A stretch of 64,000 bases of DNA from Bacillota bacterium (GTDB lineage Bacteria; Bacillota_I; Bacilli_A; RF39; UBA660), in the NCBI GenBank assembly GCA_015059245.1, contig SVAU01000009.1:1-64000 (forward strand), read 5' to 3'. The translations under genes and the position numbers were made by a program. Positions 1 to 8,168 of this stretch are shown here, in pieces (within the stretch, counting starts at the first letter, position 1; each line of letters starts with the position of its first letter). The notes beneath the pieces are model-generated. The model was not told where the DNA came from and did not search any database. It was given only the letters and a program-made list of their open reading frames with translations.

Positions 1-24
1 CGATATAGGAAGTGAGTTTGTATC

Positions 25-705
25 ATGTATAAAAAGATAGAAGAGCTATATAAAAAACATAGTCCATATAATTTAGTGAGAAAAGATATATTTATAATTT
101 ACTCGATTGGTGTAGTTATATCATTAGTCTTTAATTTTTATAACAATTATGTTTTTATGATTATTACGATGTTAATTATGTTATTATTAATAATAAAAAA
201 ATGTGAAAAAATATTAAAAACAAAATTACATATAAGTTTAAACGCTAATAATAAAACTGAAAAACAATTAAAAGATATAATTAATGATAAAGAAAAACAG
301 TTGTTTAAAAATTATGTGCAGAAAGAAAAATTATATAATGAAAAATCTATTCTTTGTATTTTGGAACATTATAGAACGTTATTTCAAAATAAAATAACAG
401 GTAGTGAGATATTGACCATCTTATCTGTAATTCTACCAATTCCATTATCTTTTATAAAAGATGGAGAATTTGATATAAAGGGGTTAGCGACTGCAATACC
501 TTATTTAATTTGTTTTGCAATAGTAATTTTTACATGTTATTTTGCATTTAGAAATTTTATAGAAATGAAAAAAATGTTTAAAGGTGAAGATGGCTTGGTG
601 GAAAGAATTGAAGAAATATTTAGTGAATTATATATTGAGTGTGTTAATGATGCAAAACAACATAAGTTAACTAATAAAAGGAAAGATAAAAAAAGATCAT
701 CTTAA
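25..705 (+). CDS. Hypothetical multi-pass membrane protein
   Basis: 226 aa, no family recognised. Hydrophobic segments at about residues 22-56 (probably two helices), 132-147 and 153-174 suggest four membrane spans. A Lys/Asn-rich cytoplasmic stretch of about 75 residues lies between the two pairs, and the C-terminus is basic (ends KRKDKKRSS). The ATG is preceded by an AGGAAGTGAG Shine-Dalgarno. It stands alone: a group of hairpins separates it from topB. The very high Lys/Asn/Ile content resembles accessory genes, but nothing here proves transfer. Function unknown. Confidence 0.7.
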   Translation: MYKKIEELYKKHSPYNLVRKDIFIIYSIGVVISLVFNFYNNYVFMIITMLIMLLLIIKKCEKILKTKLHISLNANNKTEKQLKDIINDKEKQLFKNYVQKEKLYNEKSILCILEHYRTLFQNKITGSEILTILSVILPIPLSFIKDGEFDIKGLATAIPYLICFAIVIFTCYFAFRNFIEMKKMFKGEDGLVERIEEIFSELYIECVNDAKQHKLTNKRKDKKRSS

Positions 706-799
706 AGATATTATAATACGTTAAAAAAGAATTGTTATCATTTTTATGAAATATAAATATGTGTCTATTTTTTTGATTTATTTATAAAGCAAAAAAATT

Positions 800-888
800 A
801 ATTCTAAGACCCAGGCTTAGAATTCTAAAGTTGAAACTATAGGTTCAACTTTCATTAAAGAGACTTAATAATACTTTAAGTCTCTTTA
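800..888 (+). terminator. Three consecutive perfect hairpins, the last terminator-like
   Basis: Three stem-loops follow one another: 800-824 (9 bp, 7-nt loop), 827-852 (9 bp, 8-nt loop) and 856-888 (12 bp, 9-nt loop). The last is followed by a weak U-rich tail (attttaaat). They fill most of the gap between the first gene and topB. The third probably ends transcription of the upstream gene; the role of the other two is unclear. Confidence 0.5.
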
Positions 889-905
889 ATTTTAAATAAT
901 TATTA

Positions 906-914
906 TGTTATAAT
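906..914 (+). promoter_or_regulatory. Extended -10 promoter for topB
   Basis: TG-T-TATAAT at 906-914, 45 nt before the topB ATG, with no clear -35 box. It matches the TGnTATAAT form repeated through this window. Confidence 0.5.
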
Positions 915-958
915 AAACATTGATTAATAACTAAATAAGTAAGGGAGGTATTGGATAA

Positions 959-3088
959 ATGATATTAATAATAGCAGAAAAACCATCACTAGCTAGAAAT
1001 ATAGTAGGTGCTATTGGTAATATGAAAAGAAACGATGGATTCTATTCTAATGATCAATACTTAGTATCATGGGCTTTTGGTCATCTATTTAGTTTAGCTG
1101 ATATAGAAGACTATGAAGATACACCTCCTAAAGAAATAAGATGGAAGATGGATAACTTACCATGTTTTCCTAAAAAGTTTAAATTCAATTTAAAGAAAGA
1201 CTCTAGTAAACAAGTAGATGCTGGAGTAATGAAACAATTTAATATAATAAGTACTCTATGTAACAGAGAAGATGTAGACAAAATAGTAAATGCAGGCGAC
1301 TCCGATAGAGAAGGAGAAATAATAGTAAGACTATGTATAGAGAATGCATTAAAGACTGAAAAAGATATATATAGACTATGGTTACCTGATCAAACAAGTG
1401 AAACTATTAGTCAAGGCCTAACAGAAATGAAACTAGATAGTGAATATGATAATCTAGCTAATGAAGGATTTGCTAGAACATATATAGATTGGCTATATGG
1501 TGTTAATCTAACTAGGTATGCTACGTTAAAAACCGGTACACTCTTAAGAGTAGGTAGAGTAATAATACCTATAGTAAAAGCTATATATGATAGAGATATG
1601 GCTATTAGAAATTTTGTACCTGAAATGTATTATGGTATGTGGAGTAACGAAGAAACTAATGGTGAATTAGTAGAACTAAATAGTAAAGAAAAGTTTGATA
1701 AAAAAGATCAAGCAAGAGCACAAGAATTATGTGATAAATATAATAGTGTGGATGCTATTGTAAAAGATAAAAAAGTTAAAAAAGATACAATGAGTCCACC
1801 TAAGTTATTCTCATTAACTAAGTTACAAAACTTATTAGGTAAGAAATATAAAATACCTATGGATAAGTCTTTAGAGATAGTACAACGATTATATGAAAGT
1901 GGATACTTAACTTATCCAAGAACAAACTCAGAGTATCTAGCAGTAGCTGAAAAAGATAAAGTTAAGAAGATACTAGATAACATAGCTAAGATTGGTTATC
2001 CAGTTAAGTTTAAAGATAAGAAGACTATATTTGATGATAGTAAGATAGAATCTCACTCAGCTATAACTCCTACATATAAAATACCTAGTAAAGATAGTCT
2101 AACAGAAGAAGAATTCTTAATATATCAAACTGTATTTAAAAGATTTGTAGCAGTATTCTGTAGTGATGAATGTAAGGTAGAAAAGACTGAGATAAAGATT
2201 AGTGTTGGTGAATATGAAGATTTTATATTAAAAGGTATGACAATAGTAGAACCAGGTTGGACTAAGTTTGAAGCACCAAGTAGTAAAGATAAAATACTGC
2301 CTAATCTAAGTATTGGAGATAAAGTAAATACATTATTTAAACTAAAAGAAAAGGAAACAACTCCGCCAAAGCATTATACTATTGAAACATTAAATAACTA
2401 CTTAATGAATCCTTTTAAAGAAGATAAAAAGGAATTAGATGAAAAGTATGAAGAAATGATCGCCAATGGTGAAGAAATAGATGATACTGAGGACTATAAG
2501 GCCATTTTCGAGGGCCTAGAATTGGGTACAGAGGCGACTAGAACAGGTATTATAGATAATGCTAAGAAGTCAGAATACATAGCATTAAAGAAAGATGTAT
2601 ATACTATATTACCTGCAGGAGAATTCTTAATTAATTCTTTAATGCAAATGGAAATATCTATGGATAAGTATAAGACGAGTGAAATGGGTAAAGCATTAAA
2701 GAAAGTATTTAGAGATGAAATAACTGTAGAAGATTCAGTTGATTTAGCAAGAAAAGAAATACAAGAAGTATTTACTAAAAAAGATGTTGCTATAGAAAAA
2801 GATACTGATATTGGATTTTATGGTGATGTAGTAGGTAAATGTCCACAATGTGGTGGAGAAGTAATCAAGAATAGATACGCTTATGGATGTAGAGACTATC
2901 AAAATTGTAAGTTTAGAATAAGTACTCAAATATGTGGCAGATGGATATCTAAAAGTAATGTAGAGAAGTTACTTAGTGAAGGAGTTACATCTAACATAGA
3001 AGGATTTATATCTAAGAATGGTAAGAACTTTAATGCTAAGTTGAAGTTAGATAGTGAGAACAAGGTCGTGTTTGATTTTAGCAATTAA
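959..3088 (+). CDS. topB: DNA topoisomerase III (type IA)
   Basis: 709 aa type IA topoisomerase, which breaks one DNA strand through a 5'-phosphotyrosine and decatenates or relaxes DNA. The N-terminal TOPRIM domain shows Glu7 (AEKPS) and the acidic triad D114/D116/E118 in NAGDSDREGE. The catalytic tyrosine is Tyr319 in LTYPRTNS. The C-terminus carries a degenerate zinc ribbon (CPQCGG...GCRDYQNC). The usual S-[LV]-G-R-V-Q-T-P-T motif is divergent here (RVGRVIIPIV, about 197-206). The start is fixed by AAGGGAGG 8 nt upstream. It is transcribed alone, with its own promoter and a terminator hairpin at 3144. TopB is often carried by mobile elements, but no integrase, relaxase or repeat is seen beside it. 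Confidence 0.93.
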   Translation: MILIIAEKPSLARNIVGAIGNMKRNDGFYSNDQYLVSWAFGHLFSLADIEDYEDTPPKEIRWKMDNLPCFPKKFKFNLKKDSSKQVDAGVMKQFNIISTLCNREDVDKIVNAGDSDREGEIIVRLCIENALKTEKDIYRLWLPDQTSETISQGLTEMKLDSEYDNLANEGFARTYIDWLYGVNLTRYATLKTGTLLRVGRVIIPIVKAIYDRDMAIRNFVPEMYYGMWSNEETNGELVELNSKEKFDKKDQARAQELCDKYNSVDAIVKDKKVKKDTMSPPKLFSLTKLQNLLGKKYKIPMDKSLEIVQRLYESGYLTYPRTNSEYLAVAEKDKVKKILDNIAKIGYPVKFKDKKTIFDDSKIESHSAITPTYKIPSKDSLTEEEFLIYQTVFKRFVAVFCSDECKVEKTEIKISVGEYEDFILKGMTIVEPGWTKFEAPSSKDKILPNLSIGDKVNTLFKLKEKETTPPKHYTIETLNNYLMNPFKEDKKELDEKYEEMIANGEEIDDTEDYKAIFEGLELGTEATRTGIIDNAKKSEYIALKKDVYTILPAGEFLINSLMQMEISMDKYKTSEMGKALKKVFRDEITVEDSVDLARKEIQEVFTKKDVAIEKDTDIGFYGDVVGKCPQCGGEVIKNRYAYGCRDYQNCKFRISTQICGRWISKSNVEKLLSEGVTSNIEGFISKNGKNFNAKLKLDSENKVVFDFSN

Positions 3089-3143
3089 AATCACTGAATA
3101 AAATAGACATATTTTTTAAATTAAAATAAGTAAATTAAATAAA

Positions 3144-3180
3144 AAAAGTACTAAAAATTTATGTTTAGTACTTTTAATTT
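3144..3180 (+). terminator. Terminator after topB
   Basis: 12-bp perfect stem (AAAAGTACTAAA with its complement at 3164-3175), 8-nt loop, then TTTTAATTT. Confidence 0.65.
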
Positions 3181-3228
3181 GCTTAAAAAAATAGTTTAAA
3201 ATTAGTTCTTTTATTGCATAGAAGTATA

Positions 3229-3237
3229 TGCTAAAGT
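3229..3237 (+). promoter_or_regulatory. Extended -10 ahead of the structured RNA
   Basis: TG-C-TAAAGT at 3229-3237 would start transcription at about 3243-3246, exactly at the 5' strand of the closing stem of the RNA described next. No good -35 box is seen. Confidence 0.4.
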
Positions 3238-3239
3238 AG

Positions 3240-3475
3240 TTCCTTGAGACACCAAAATTGGATGTTTAAAACCTTACTTTTTTCTTGAAAGAAGGTGGTC
3301 CATTGGAAAGGAAATACTGTGGAGTATTTAGTTATTCTAACAGTCATACTAGTAATCCTAGAGAAACTTTTCAGGGGGAATTAGGTAAAACAAAAACATC
3401 TAATTGGAGTTAGATGTTTTTGTTCCCCAATAATGTGGACCAGAGACATCACTCGAGTTTGGTGTCTCTTTTTAT
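3240..3475 (+). ncRNA. Candidate large structured RNA (riboswitch-like or stand-alone ncRNA)
   Basis: About 230 nt with extensive nested pairing. Closing stem: 3246-3256 pairs with 3458-3468 (11 bp). Inside lie a hairpin ACCTT-CTTT/AAAG-AAGGT (about 3271-3296), GGTCCA (3297-3302) paired with TGGACC (3436-3441), AAATACT/AGTATTT (about 3311-3328), GGGGAA (3375-3380) with TTCCCC (3423-3428), and a 13-bp hairpin 3391-3403/3410-3422. The 3' strand of the closing stem is also the 3' strand of a strong terminator (3442-3451/3460-3469 plus TTTTAT), so the two folds exclude each other. No ORF of note runs through it. I cannot match it to a known family: T-box, lysine, cobalamin, tmRNA, RNase P and SRP signature motifs are absent. 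It ends about 140 nt before the next gene. Confidence 0.6.
3442..3475 (+). terminator. Intrinsic terminator of the structured RNA
   Basis: 10-bp stem AGAGACATCA/TGGTGTCTCT (one G-U), 8-nt loop, TTTTTAT tail. Its 3' strand is shared with the long-range closing stem of the RNA. Confidence 0.75.
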
Positions 3476-3615
3476 ATCCAATTAAATTATACAATAGATT
3501 TATAAAAATATAAATAGTAATCATTATAGTATAAATAAACAATCTTTACTTTTTTCTTTATATTTAATACTTATTAATTTATAATATAAGTAGATAAAAT
3601 AGTGAGGTGGATATA

Positions 3616-4665
3616 GTGAAAAAGAAAATTATGTTAGGGATACTTTTAGTTATATTATTAGCTGGAGTAGGTTTTGGTGGTTATTACTTAGGAACTAAGA
3701 AAACTAATAAATGTGATGTAGAAGATCCTAAAAAGAGCCAAGAAGAAAACAAACCAGTAGAAGATACTAAAAAATATTCTGTTGTTATATCTAATGAAAG
3801 AGATTTAATTTATGAAGTAGATGATAACTATCAAGTATTATGGACTTATAATATAAAAGATTCAACTAATGTATATAATATTACTAGAGTAGATGGTGAA
3901 TATATATATTATGTAGATGGTGATATATTACATAGAAGAAACTATAATACAGGTGATATAGAAAACTTAGAAATAGAATTAAAAGATTATTGGAATTTTC
4001 ATGTAGATGGAAATAATGTAGTTTATAATGTTTTATTCGATTTATATCATGTTGATTTAACTACAAAGAAAGAAACTAAATTAACTATTACTACTGATAA
4101 TCAAGATGCTTTGATAAATGGTATTATATATTTTACTAATAAAGCAGATGGTACATTAAGTACTTATAATGTAGAAACAAAAGAAATAGTTAAATTAGAA
4201 GATTCTGGTAGAATAGAAGAATATAATAAAGATGGTATTTTATATGTAAATGGTAATGATGAATATATATACTACAATGCAAAGAATAGTACTAAACAAA
4301 AAATATTAAAACAAGAACATGCACATTCTTCAGGATTAAATTATCCAATTCATATATACAATAATAAAGTATATACTATGGAAAAAGATGTTTTAACTAT
4401 AGTTGGAGAAACAAAAGAAGAAGTTTATAAAAGAGTATTAAAAGATAATGAACAAGTAACTGACTTTATATTTATTAGTAATAATAAAATATTATTAAGT
4501 ATGTTTGTTATGGATGATGAATCTACTTGTGAATCTGACATATGTGGACCTGAAGGAGATTATAAATATTACTTAGTAGATTTAAAAACTGAAGAAGAAA
4601 AAGAAATAACTGAACATGTAGATGTATTTGATGTATCTTATGAAGTTTATAATATTGTAAAATAA
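3616..4665 (+). CDS. Membrane-anchored beta-propeller-like surface protein
   Basis: 349 aa. A single N-terminal membrane helix (about residues 5-25, IMLGILLVILLAGVGFGGYYLG) is followed by a charged linker. Then come repeated short strand motifs of the type YNITRVDGEYIYYVDGDILHR, reading like WD/PQQ/DUF5050-style blades, so the bulk is probably an extracellular propeller. Two cysteines near the C-terminus (STCESDICGPEGD) could form a disulphide. The start chosen is GTG 3616, 5 nt after GTGAGGTGG; an earlier in-frame GTG at 3607 lies inside that ribosome site. Substrate unknown. Confidence 0.65.
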   Translation: MKKKIMLGILLVILLAGVGFGGYYLGTKKTNKCDVEDPKKSQEENKPVEDTKKYSVVISNERDLIYEVDDNYQVLWTYNIKDSTNVYNITRVDGEYIYYVDGDILHRRNYNTGDIENLEIELKDYWNFHVDGNNVVYNVLFDLYHVDLTTKKETKLTITTDNQDALINGIIYFTNKADGTLSTYNVETKEIVKLEDSGRIEEYNKDGILYVNGNDEYIYYNAKNSTKQKILKQEHAHSSGLNYPIHIYNNKVYTMEKDVLTIVGETKEEVYKRVLKDNEQVTDFIFISNNKILLSMFVMDDESTCESDICGPEGDYKYYLVDLKTEEEKEITEHVDVFDVSYEVYNIVK

Positions 4666-4686
4666 TATTGTTAATTTTATGTAAAG

Positions 4687-4719
4687 AATGGAGAGGATTA
4701 TTTTACTCTTCATTTTTAT
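4687..4719 (+). terminator. Terminator
   Basis: 9-bp stem AATGGAGAG/CTCTTCATT (one G-U) with 10-nt loop and TTTAT tail, ending the propeller gene. Confidence 0.55.
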
Positions 4720-4757
4720 ATGTTATTGTTATGGTAAGTAGAATAGAGGTATATAAT

Positions 4758-5570
4758 ATGACTAAATTAGGAGAAAAAGCTTATATAGATTTATTAGCTA
4801 GTGGAGAATTACCAAATCAATTATTAGGACATTCTCAATTTTTTGAAAGTTTTGTACAAAAATATGACGAATTAAGTTATGGAGATAAATATGATCTTAC
4901 TGTTGCACATAGTTCTAGTACAGTTAGTTTAACTAGAAGTGGTGAATGCCCAGAAGAAACTGATGGTGTTTATCGTGGAGCTAAAGATGTTACTCAAGTA
5001 AGATTTAGAGTAGAAGAACAAGAAGGACACGAATACCTAAGAGTAGATAGAGAACGTAGTCTTGTTCATACATATCCTGGAAAAGGACAAAAATTAACAA
5101 ATAGTTTAGATGTAGAAGTTTATGAAGGAACAAATTTACTTGGTAGAGCATTATTAGAAATTAAACCTAATAAAATGTTTAAAGAAGGTGTAAAACCACA
5201 TGTTGCATTTGAAAAACCAGAACTTACAACTGGTCATATACTAAGTGGTTTATGTCCTAAAGGAATTGAGTATGCTGTTAAAGGTGATTATACATGCTCT
5301 GTTGCTGGTAGAGAAAGTTATGAAAGTGGTTTAGTAGAAAGAAGTACTGTTTCTAGAACTGATGGAAGAATTACTGGTAAAACTACTACTGCCGCTGTAA
5401 ATGTTGAAACACCTAATACAATAGATAATGCTGCTGATTTTGTAGTATATGATAAAGATATGAACATGAGAATGTTAAATCCTGACTTTAAAAATCCTAC
5501 TGATGCTAAAAAGTATTATATGGAAAGATATGCAGAAGCTATTAAAGGCGGTAAAAAGTTAGCTAAATAG
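4758..5570 (+). CDS. Unknown cytosolic protein, paralogue A
   Basis: 270 aa, no signal peptide, membrane helix or recognised domain. It is clearly related along its whole length to the next gene. Shared blocks include KDVT.V.F (about residue 77), VHT.P.KG (about 103), NLLGR (about 128) and a C-terminal TIDNAADFVVYDKD (about 224-237). ATG 4758 is preceded by AGAGGT. The open frame extends 90 nt further upstream but runs through the preceding terminator, so that extension is rejected. Function unknown; tandem duplication is evident. Confidence 0.75.
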   Translation: MTKLGEKAYIDLLASGELPNQLLGHSQFFESFVQKYDELSYGDKYDLTVAHSSSTVSLTRSGECPEETDGVYRGAKDVTQVRFRVEEQEGHEYLRVDRERSLVHTYPGKGQKLTNSLDVEVYEGTNLLGRALLEIKPNKMFKEGVKPHVAFEKPELTTGHILSGLCPKGIEYAVKGDYTCSVAGRESYESGLVERSTVSRTDGRITGKTTTAAVNVETPNTIDNAADFVVYDKDMNMRMLNPDFKNPTDAKKYYMERYAEAIKGGKKLAK

Positions 5571-5590
5571 AAAGAGAAATCTTTCTTTTT
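5569..5590 (+). terminator. Terminator overlapping the stop codon
   Basis: 7-bp stem AGAAAGA/TCTTTCT with a GAAA tetraloop and TTTTAT tail; it begins within the TAG stop. Confidence 0.6.
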
Positions 5591-5596
5591 ATATGT

Positions 5597-5637
5597 AAAA
5601 AGATATCAATTATTAGTGTGATATCTTTTTATTTTTT
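5597..5637 (+). terminator. Second, stronger terminator
   Basis: 12-bp perfect stem AAAAAGATATCA/TGATATCTTTTT followed by ATTTTTT, directly behind the first terminator. Confidence 0.65.
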
Positions 5638-5680
5638 ATAATTTGTGTTACATTTATATTATTAGAATAGAGGTGTTTTT

Positions 5681-6487
5681 ATGAGTAAACAAGCCGAATT
5701 TGAATATGCAAAATTGCTAGAAAATAATATTGTAAATCAAGAATTAGTAAGCCATCCACAATTCTATCAAAGTTTTATGCGTAAATTTGATGATTTAAGT
5801 GTAGATGGAAGAGATAAAGTAGAGGTTAGTGTTGGTAAGGATTATATAGCTTTATCTAAACGTAGTAATTATCCTGATGCTACAAATGGAATTTTTGTAG
5901 GATATAAAGATGTAACAAGTGTTAGTTTTACATTAGAAGATTTTCATGAACATAAGTATTTTCGTGTAGAAAGAGATTGTAGTTCTGTACATACATTCCC
6001 TAAAAAAGGCGATAGTTTAGGAAATAGTTCTGAAATAGAATTATATGAAGATAATGTACTTTTAGGAAGATCTCATTTTGGTAATTATGATTCAAAACCA
6101 TATGGTAAGAGAGAACCATATTTAGGATTTACTAAACCAAAATTATCTGCTGGATATATATTAAATGGTATGTTACCAACAACATTAAGTCATGATATAC
6201 CTGGTAATTATGTTTGTCATATTGCAGGAAGATATTCTTATGAAGATGGTCTTGTTAAGAAAGCAAGTGCTAGTAGAACTGATGGTAAATTCGATGGTAA
6301 CTATTCTGTAGCTGCTGTTAATTTAGAAAATCCTATGACAATAGATAATGCTGCTGATATTGTTGTATATGATAAAGATAATAATATGGTTAGATATAAT
6401 ACTTATTATAGTTCACCAAAAGAAGCTCAAGAATCAGCACAACTTAGATATTCAGAAGCTATTGGTGTAAGTAAAAAAGTTGCATAA
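5681..6487 (+). CDS. Unknown cytosolic protein, paralogue B
   Basis: 268 aa, the tandem paralogue of the previous gene, with about 40-50% matching positions by eye. It shares YKDVTSVSF, HKYFRVERD, VHTFPKKGDSL, LLGRSHF and TIDNAADIVVYDKD. No transmembrane segment or catalytic motif is obvious. ATG follows AGAGGTG. The two copies each have their own terminator and similar 3' hairpins (both with an AGAAAGA stem and GAAA loop), so the duplication may have included the terminator. Role unknown. Confidence 0.75.
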   Translation: MSKQAEFEYAKLLENNIVNQELVSHPQFYQSFMRKFDDLSVDGRDKVEVSVGKDYIALSKRSNYPDATNGIFVGYKDVTSVSFTLEDFHEHKYFRVERDCSSVHTFPKKGDSLGNSSEIELYEDNVLLGRSHFGNYDSKPYGKREPYLGFTKPKLSAGYILNGMLPTTLSHDIPGNYVCHIAGRYSYEDGLVKKASASRTDGKFDGNYSVAAVNLENPMTIDNAADIVVYDKDNNMVRYNTYYSSPKEAQESAQLRYSEAIGVSKKVA

Positions 6488-6515
6488 TAGAAAGAGAAAT
6501 CTTTCTATTTTTTTT
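6488..6515 (+). terminator. Terminator
   Basis: 8-bp stem TAGAAAGA/TCTTTCTA with GAAA loop and eight T. Confidence 0.75.
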
Positions 6516-6516
6516 A

Positions 6517-6525
6517 TGATATAAT
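6517..6525 (+). promoter_or_regulatory. Extended -10 promoter
   Basis: TG-A-TATAAT immediately after the T-run of the preceding terminator, 23 nt before the next ATG. Confidence 0.55.
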
Positions 6526-6547
6526 TCTTGTAGAATGAAGTGATAAT

Positions 6548-7108
6548 ATGAATAGTAGAAAAGTAGAAAAACAAGTATCTTATGCAATGGTATTAATTTT
6601 TGTAGTATTTTTAATTATATTTAAAATACTAGGTTGGGAAATGAGAGATATAGTATCTTTATTTACAAATATAATGATAGCAATACTTATAGTAGCGATA
6701 GTTGTATCTTTTTTAAATGCGATGATTGCTTCTAAAAAGATAGATGCTGGTATTAAGAGACTAAAAGATAAAGACTATTTTACTGAATTAAGACTAGATT
6801 ATGTATTTGGTACACCTAAAGGAGCATTACTTGTTGCTGGTCTTGATAGAGGTAATCGACATTATAAGTTTTTATCTTATTATATTGGTAATGCTTATGA
6901 TATTGAAAAATTAATAAAGAATAATAATGTTGAAAGTGTTAAAGTGTGGGTAGATTTATTATTCTTAAAATTATATGAAATAGATTTAGATGATTTATTT
7001 ATTAAAATGGGAAGAAGTTATAGGCTAGATTGTAGAGCTAATATATTAATAAAAGATTTAAAAGAAGCTAATGAAACAATAAACGATTATAAAAAAAGAC
7101 TATTGTAA
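6548..7108 (+). CDS. Membrane protein with cytosolic C-terminal domain
   Basis: 186 aa. Two hydrophobic helices (about residues 13-28 and 36-58) are followed by about 125 residues of soluble, probably cytosolic domain with the stretch YVFGTPKGALLVAGLDRGNRHYKFLSYYIGNAYDIEKLI. No family recognised. It has its own extended -10 promoter and its own terminator, so it is probably monocistronic. The ribosome site is weak (GAAGTGAT). Confidence 0.65.
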   Translation: MNSRKVEKQVSYAMVLIFVVFLIIFKILGWEMRDIVSLFTNIMIAILIVAIVVSFLNAMIASKKIDAGIKRLKDKDYFTELRLDYVFGTPKGALLVAGLDRGNRHYKFLSYYIGNAYDIEKLIKNNNVESVKVWVDLLFLKLYEIDLDDLFIKMGRSYRLDCRANILIKDLKEANETINDYKKRLL

Positions 7109-7121
7109 AATAGTTTTTTTA
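7091..7121 (+). terminator. Terminator
   Basis: 6-bp core ACTATT/AATAGT extended by a G-U and A-U pairs, ending in seven T; overlaps the end of the upstream gene. Confidence 0.6.
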
Positions 7122-7157
7122 TTTGACGTAAAATATATAAAATGTTGTCTTTAAGTG

Positions 7158-7186
7158 TTGAAGTTAGTTTACATATCGCATATAAT
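7158..7186 (+). promoter_or_regulatory. Sigma-A-type promoter
   Basis: TTGAAG (7158-7163), 17-nt spacer, TATAAT (7181-7186), upstream of the MscS-type channel gene. Confidence 0.65.
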
Positions 7187-7219
7187 TAGTATTCGTATTC
7201 AAAAAAAGGGGTTGGTTTT

Positions 7220-8119
7220 ATGAATATATTAAATAGATTAAGTGAATTAACAAGTATAGATAATAAATACTGGATATTAATATTTAAAACATTAGTATTT
7301 TGGTTAGTATTAGATATTATAAAAAGAATAATAATTAGAGTATTTAAAAGAATAAAAAATGGTAGAAAAGAATATGAGTATACTCAAAAATTAAAATTAG
7401 TAATATCTATATTAAAGTTATTTGTATTTATATTATTATGGGCTAAATATTTAAAGGGATTTATTACTATAATAAGTTTTATATCTGCTGGATTTACTAT
7501 TGCACTTAGAGATGTAATATTAAATATGTTTGCTGGTATTTATATAAAAATAGTTAAACCTTTTAATGTAGAAGATAGAATAGAAATAAATAATTATAAG
7601 GGTGATGTTGTTAATATAAATGCTATGAATTTTGAATTACTTGAAGTAGATAATGCTGATTTTATGGGACAAAGTACTGGAGTAATAACACATGTACCTA
7701 ATTCTACTATATTTAGTTATCCGTTACGTAATTATGATAAAGTATTTAAATATATTTGGAATGAAATAACAGTTAATATACCACTTGATTTTGATATAGA
7801 AAAGGTAAGAAAAACACTATATAGGATAGTTAATAAAAATGATGTTATTGATAAAGTACCTGAAATAGTTAAGAAAGATATTCAAGATATATCTACTGAT
7901 TATAGAATTTATTATAGTGAATATACACCTATAGTTTATTGTAAAGTAATGGGGGATTATGTAGAGTATACATTAAGATACTTAGTTGATCCTAGAAAAG
8001 CTAGATATGTTAATTCAAGTATTTGGAAACATATTTTATTAGCACATCAAAAAGGTGAAATAAAACTATATAATAAAAATGTTGAATATGATATGAAAGA
8101 AACTAAAAATAAAAAATAA
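7220..8119 (+). CDS. MscS-family mechanosensitive ion channel
   Basis: 299 aa, a small-conductance channel family that opens under membrane tension to release solutes during hypo-osmotic shock. There are two to three membrane helices (about 18-40, 58-78, 82-105). The last is the pore-lining type, ISFISAGFTIALRDVILNMFAGIYI. It is followed by the MscS beta domain (FNVEDRIEINNYKGDVVNINAMNFELLEVD) and a soluble C-terminal domain. The length is typical of the short MscS/YkuT type. ATG follows AAGGGGTTGG. It is transcribed from its own promoter and terminated at 8101-8134. Confidence 0.85.
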   Translation: MNILNRLSELTSIDNKYWILIFKTLVFWLVLDIIKRIIIRVFKRIKNGRKEYEYTQKLKLVISILKLFVFILLWAKYLKGFITIISFISAGFTIALRDVILNMFAGIYIKIVKPFNVEDRIEINNYKGDVVNINAMNFELLEVDNADFMGQSTGVITHVPNSTIFSYPLRNYDKVFKYIWNEITVNIPLDFDIEKVRKTLYRIVNKNDVIDKVPEIVKKDIQDISTDYRIYYSEYTPIVYCKVMGDYVEYTLRYLVDPRKARYVNSSIWKHILLAHQKGEIKLYNKNVEYDMKETKNKK

Positions 8120-8134
8120 TTTTTAGTTTTTTTA
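8101..8134 (+). terminator. Terminator
   Basis: 9-bp stem AACTAAAAA/TTTTTAGTT with a T-tract, overlapping the 3' end of the channel gene. Confidence 0.6.
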
Positions 8135-8136
8135 TG

Positions 8137-8145
8137 TGATATAAT
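8137..8145 (+). promoter_or_regulatory. Extended -10 promoter
   Basis: TG-A-TATAAT just behind the terminator T-run, 23 nt before the GTG start of the next gene. Confidence 0.55.
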
Positions 8146-8168
8146 ATTTTTTGTAAGATGGTGGTAGT

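Noticed and set aside
2744..2929. 61-aa - strand frame in topB
   Set aside because: Lies opposite the topB C-terminal zinc-ribbon region; low-complexity shadow.
1..3600. Integrative element around topB
   Set aside because: No integrase, relaxase, att repeats or conjugation genes are seen.
4668..4757. N-terminal extension of paralogue A
   Set aside because: Runs through the preceding terminator; the ribosome site and paralogue alignment support ATG 4758.
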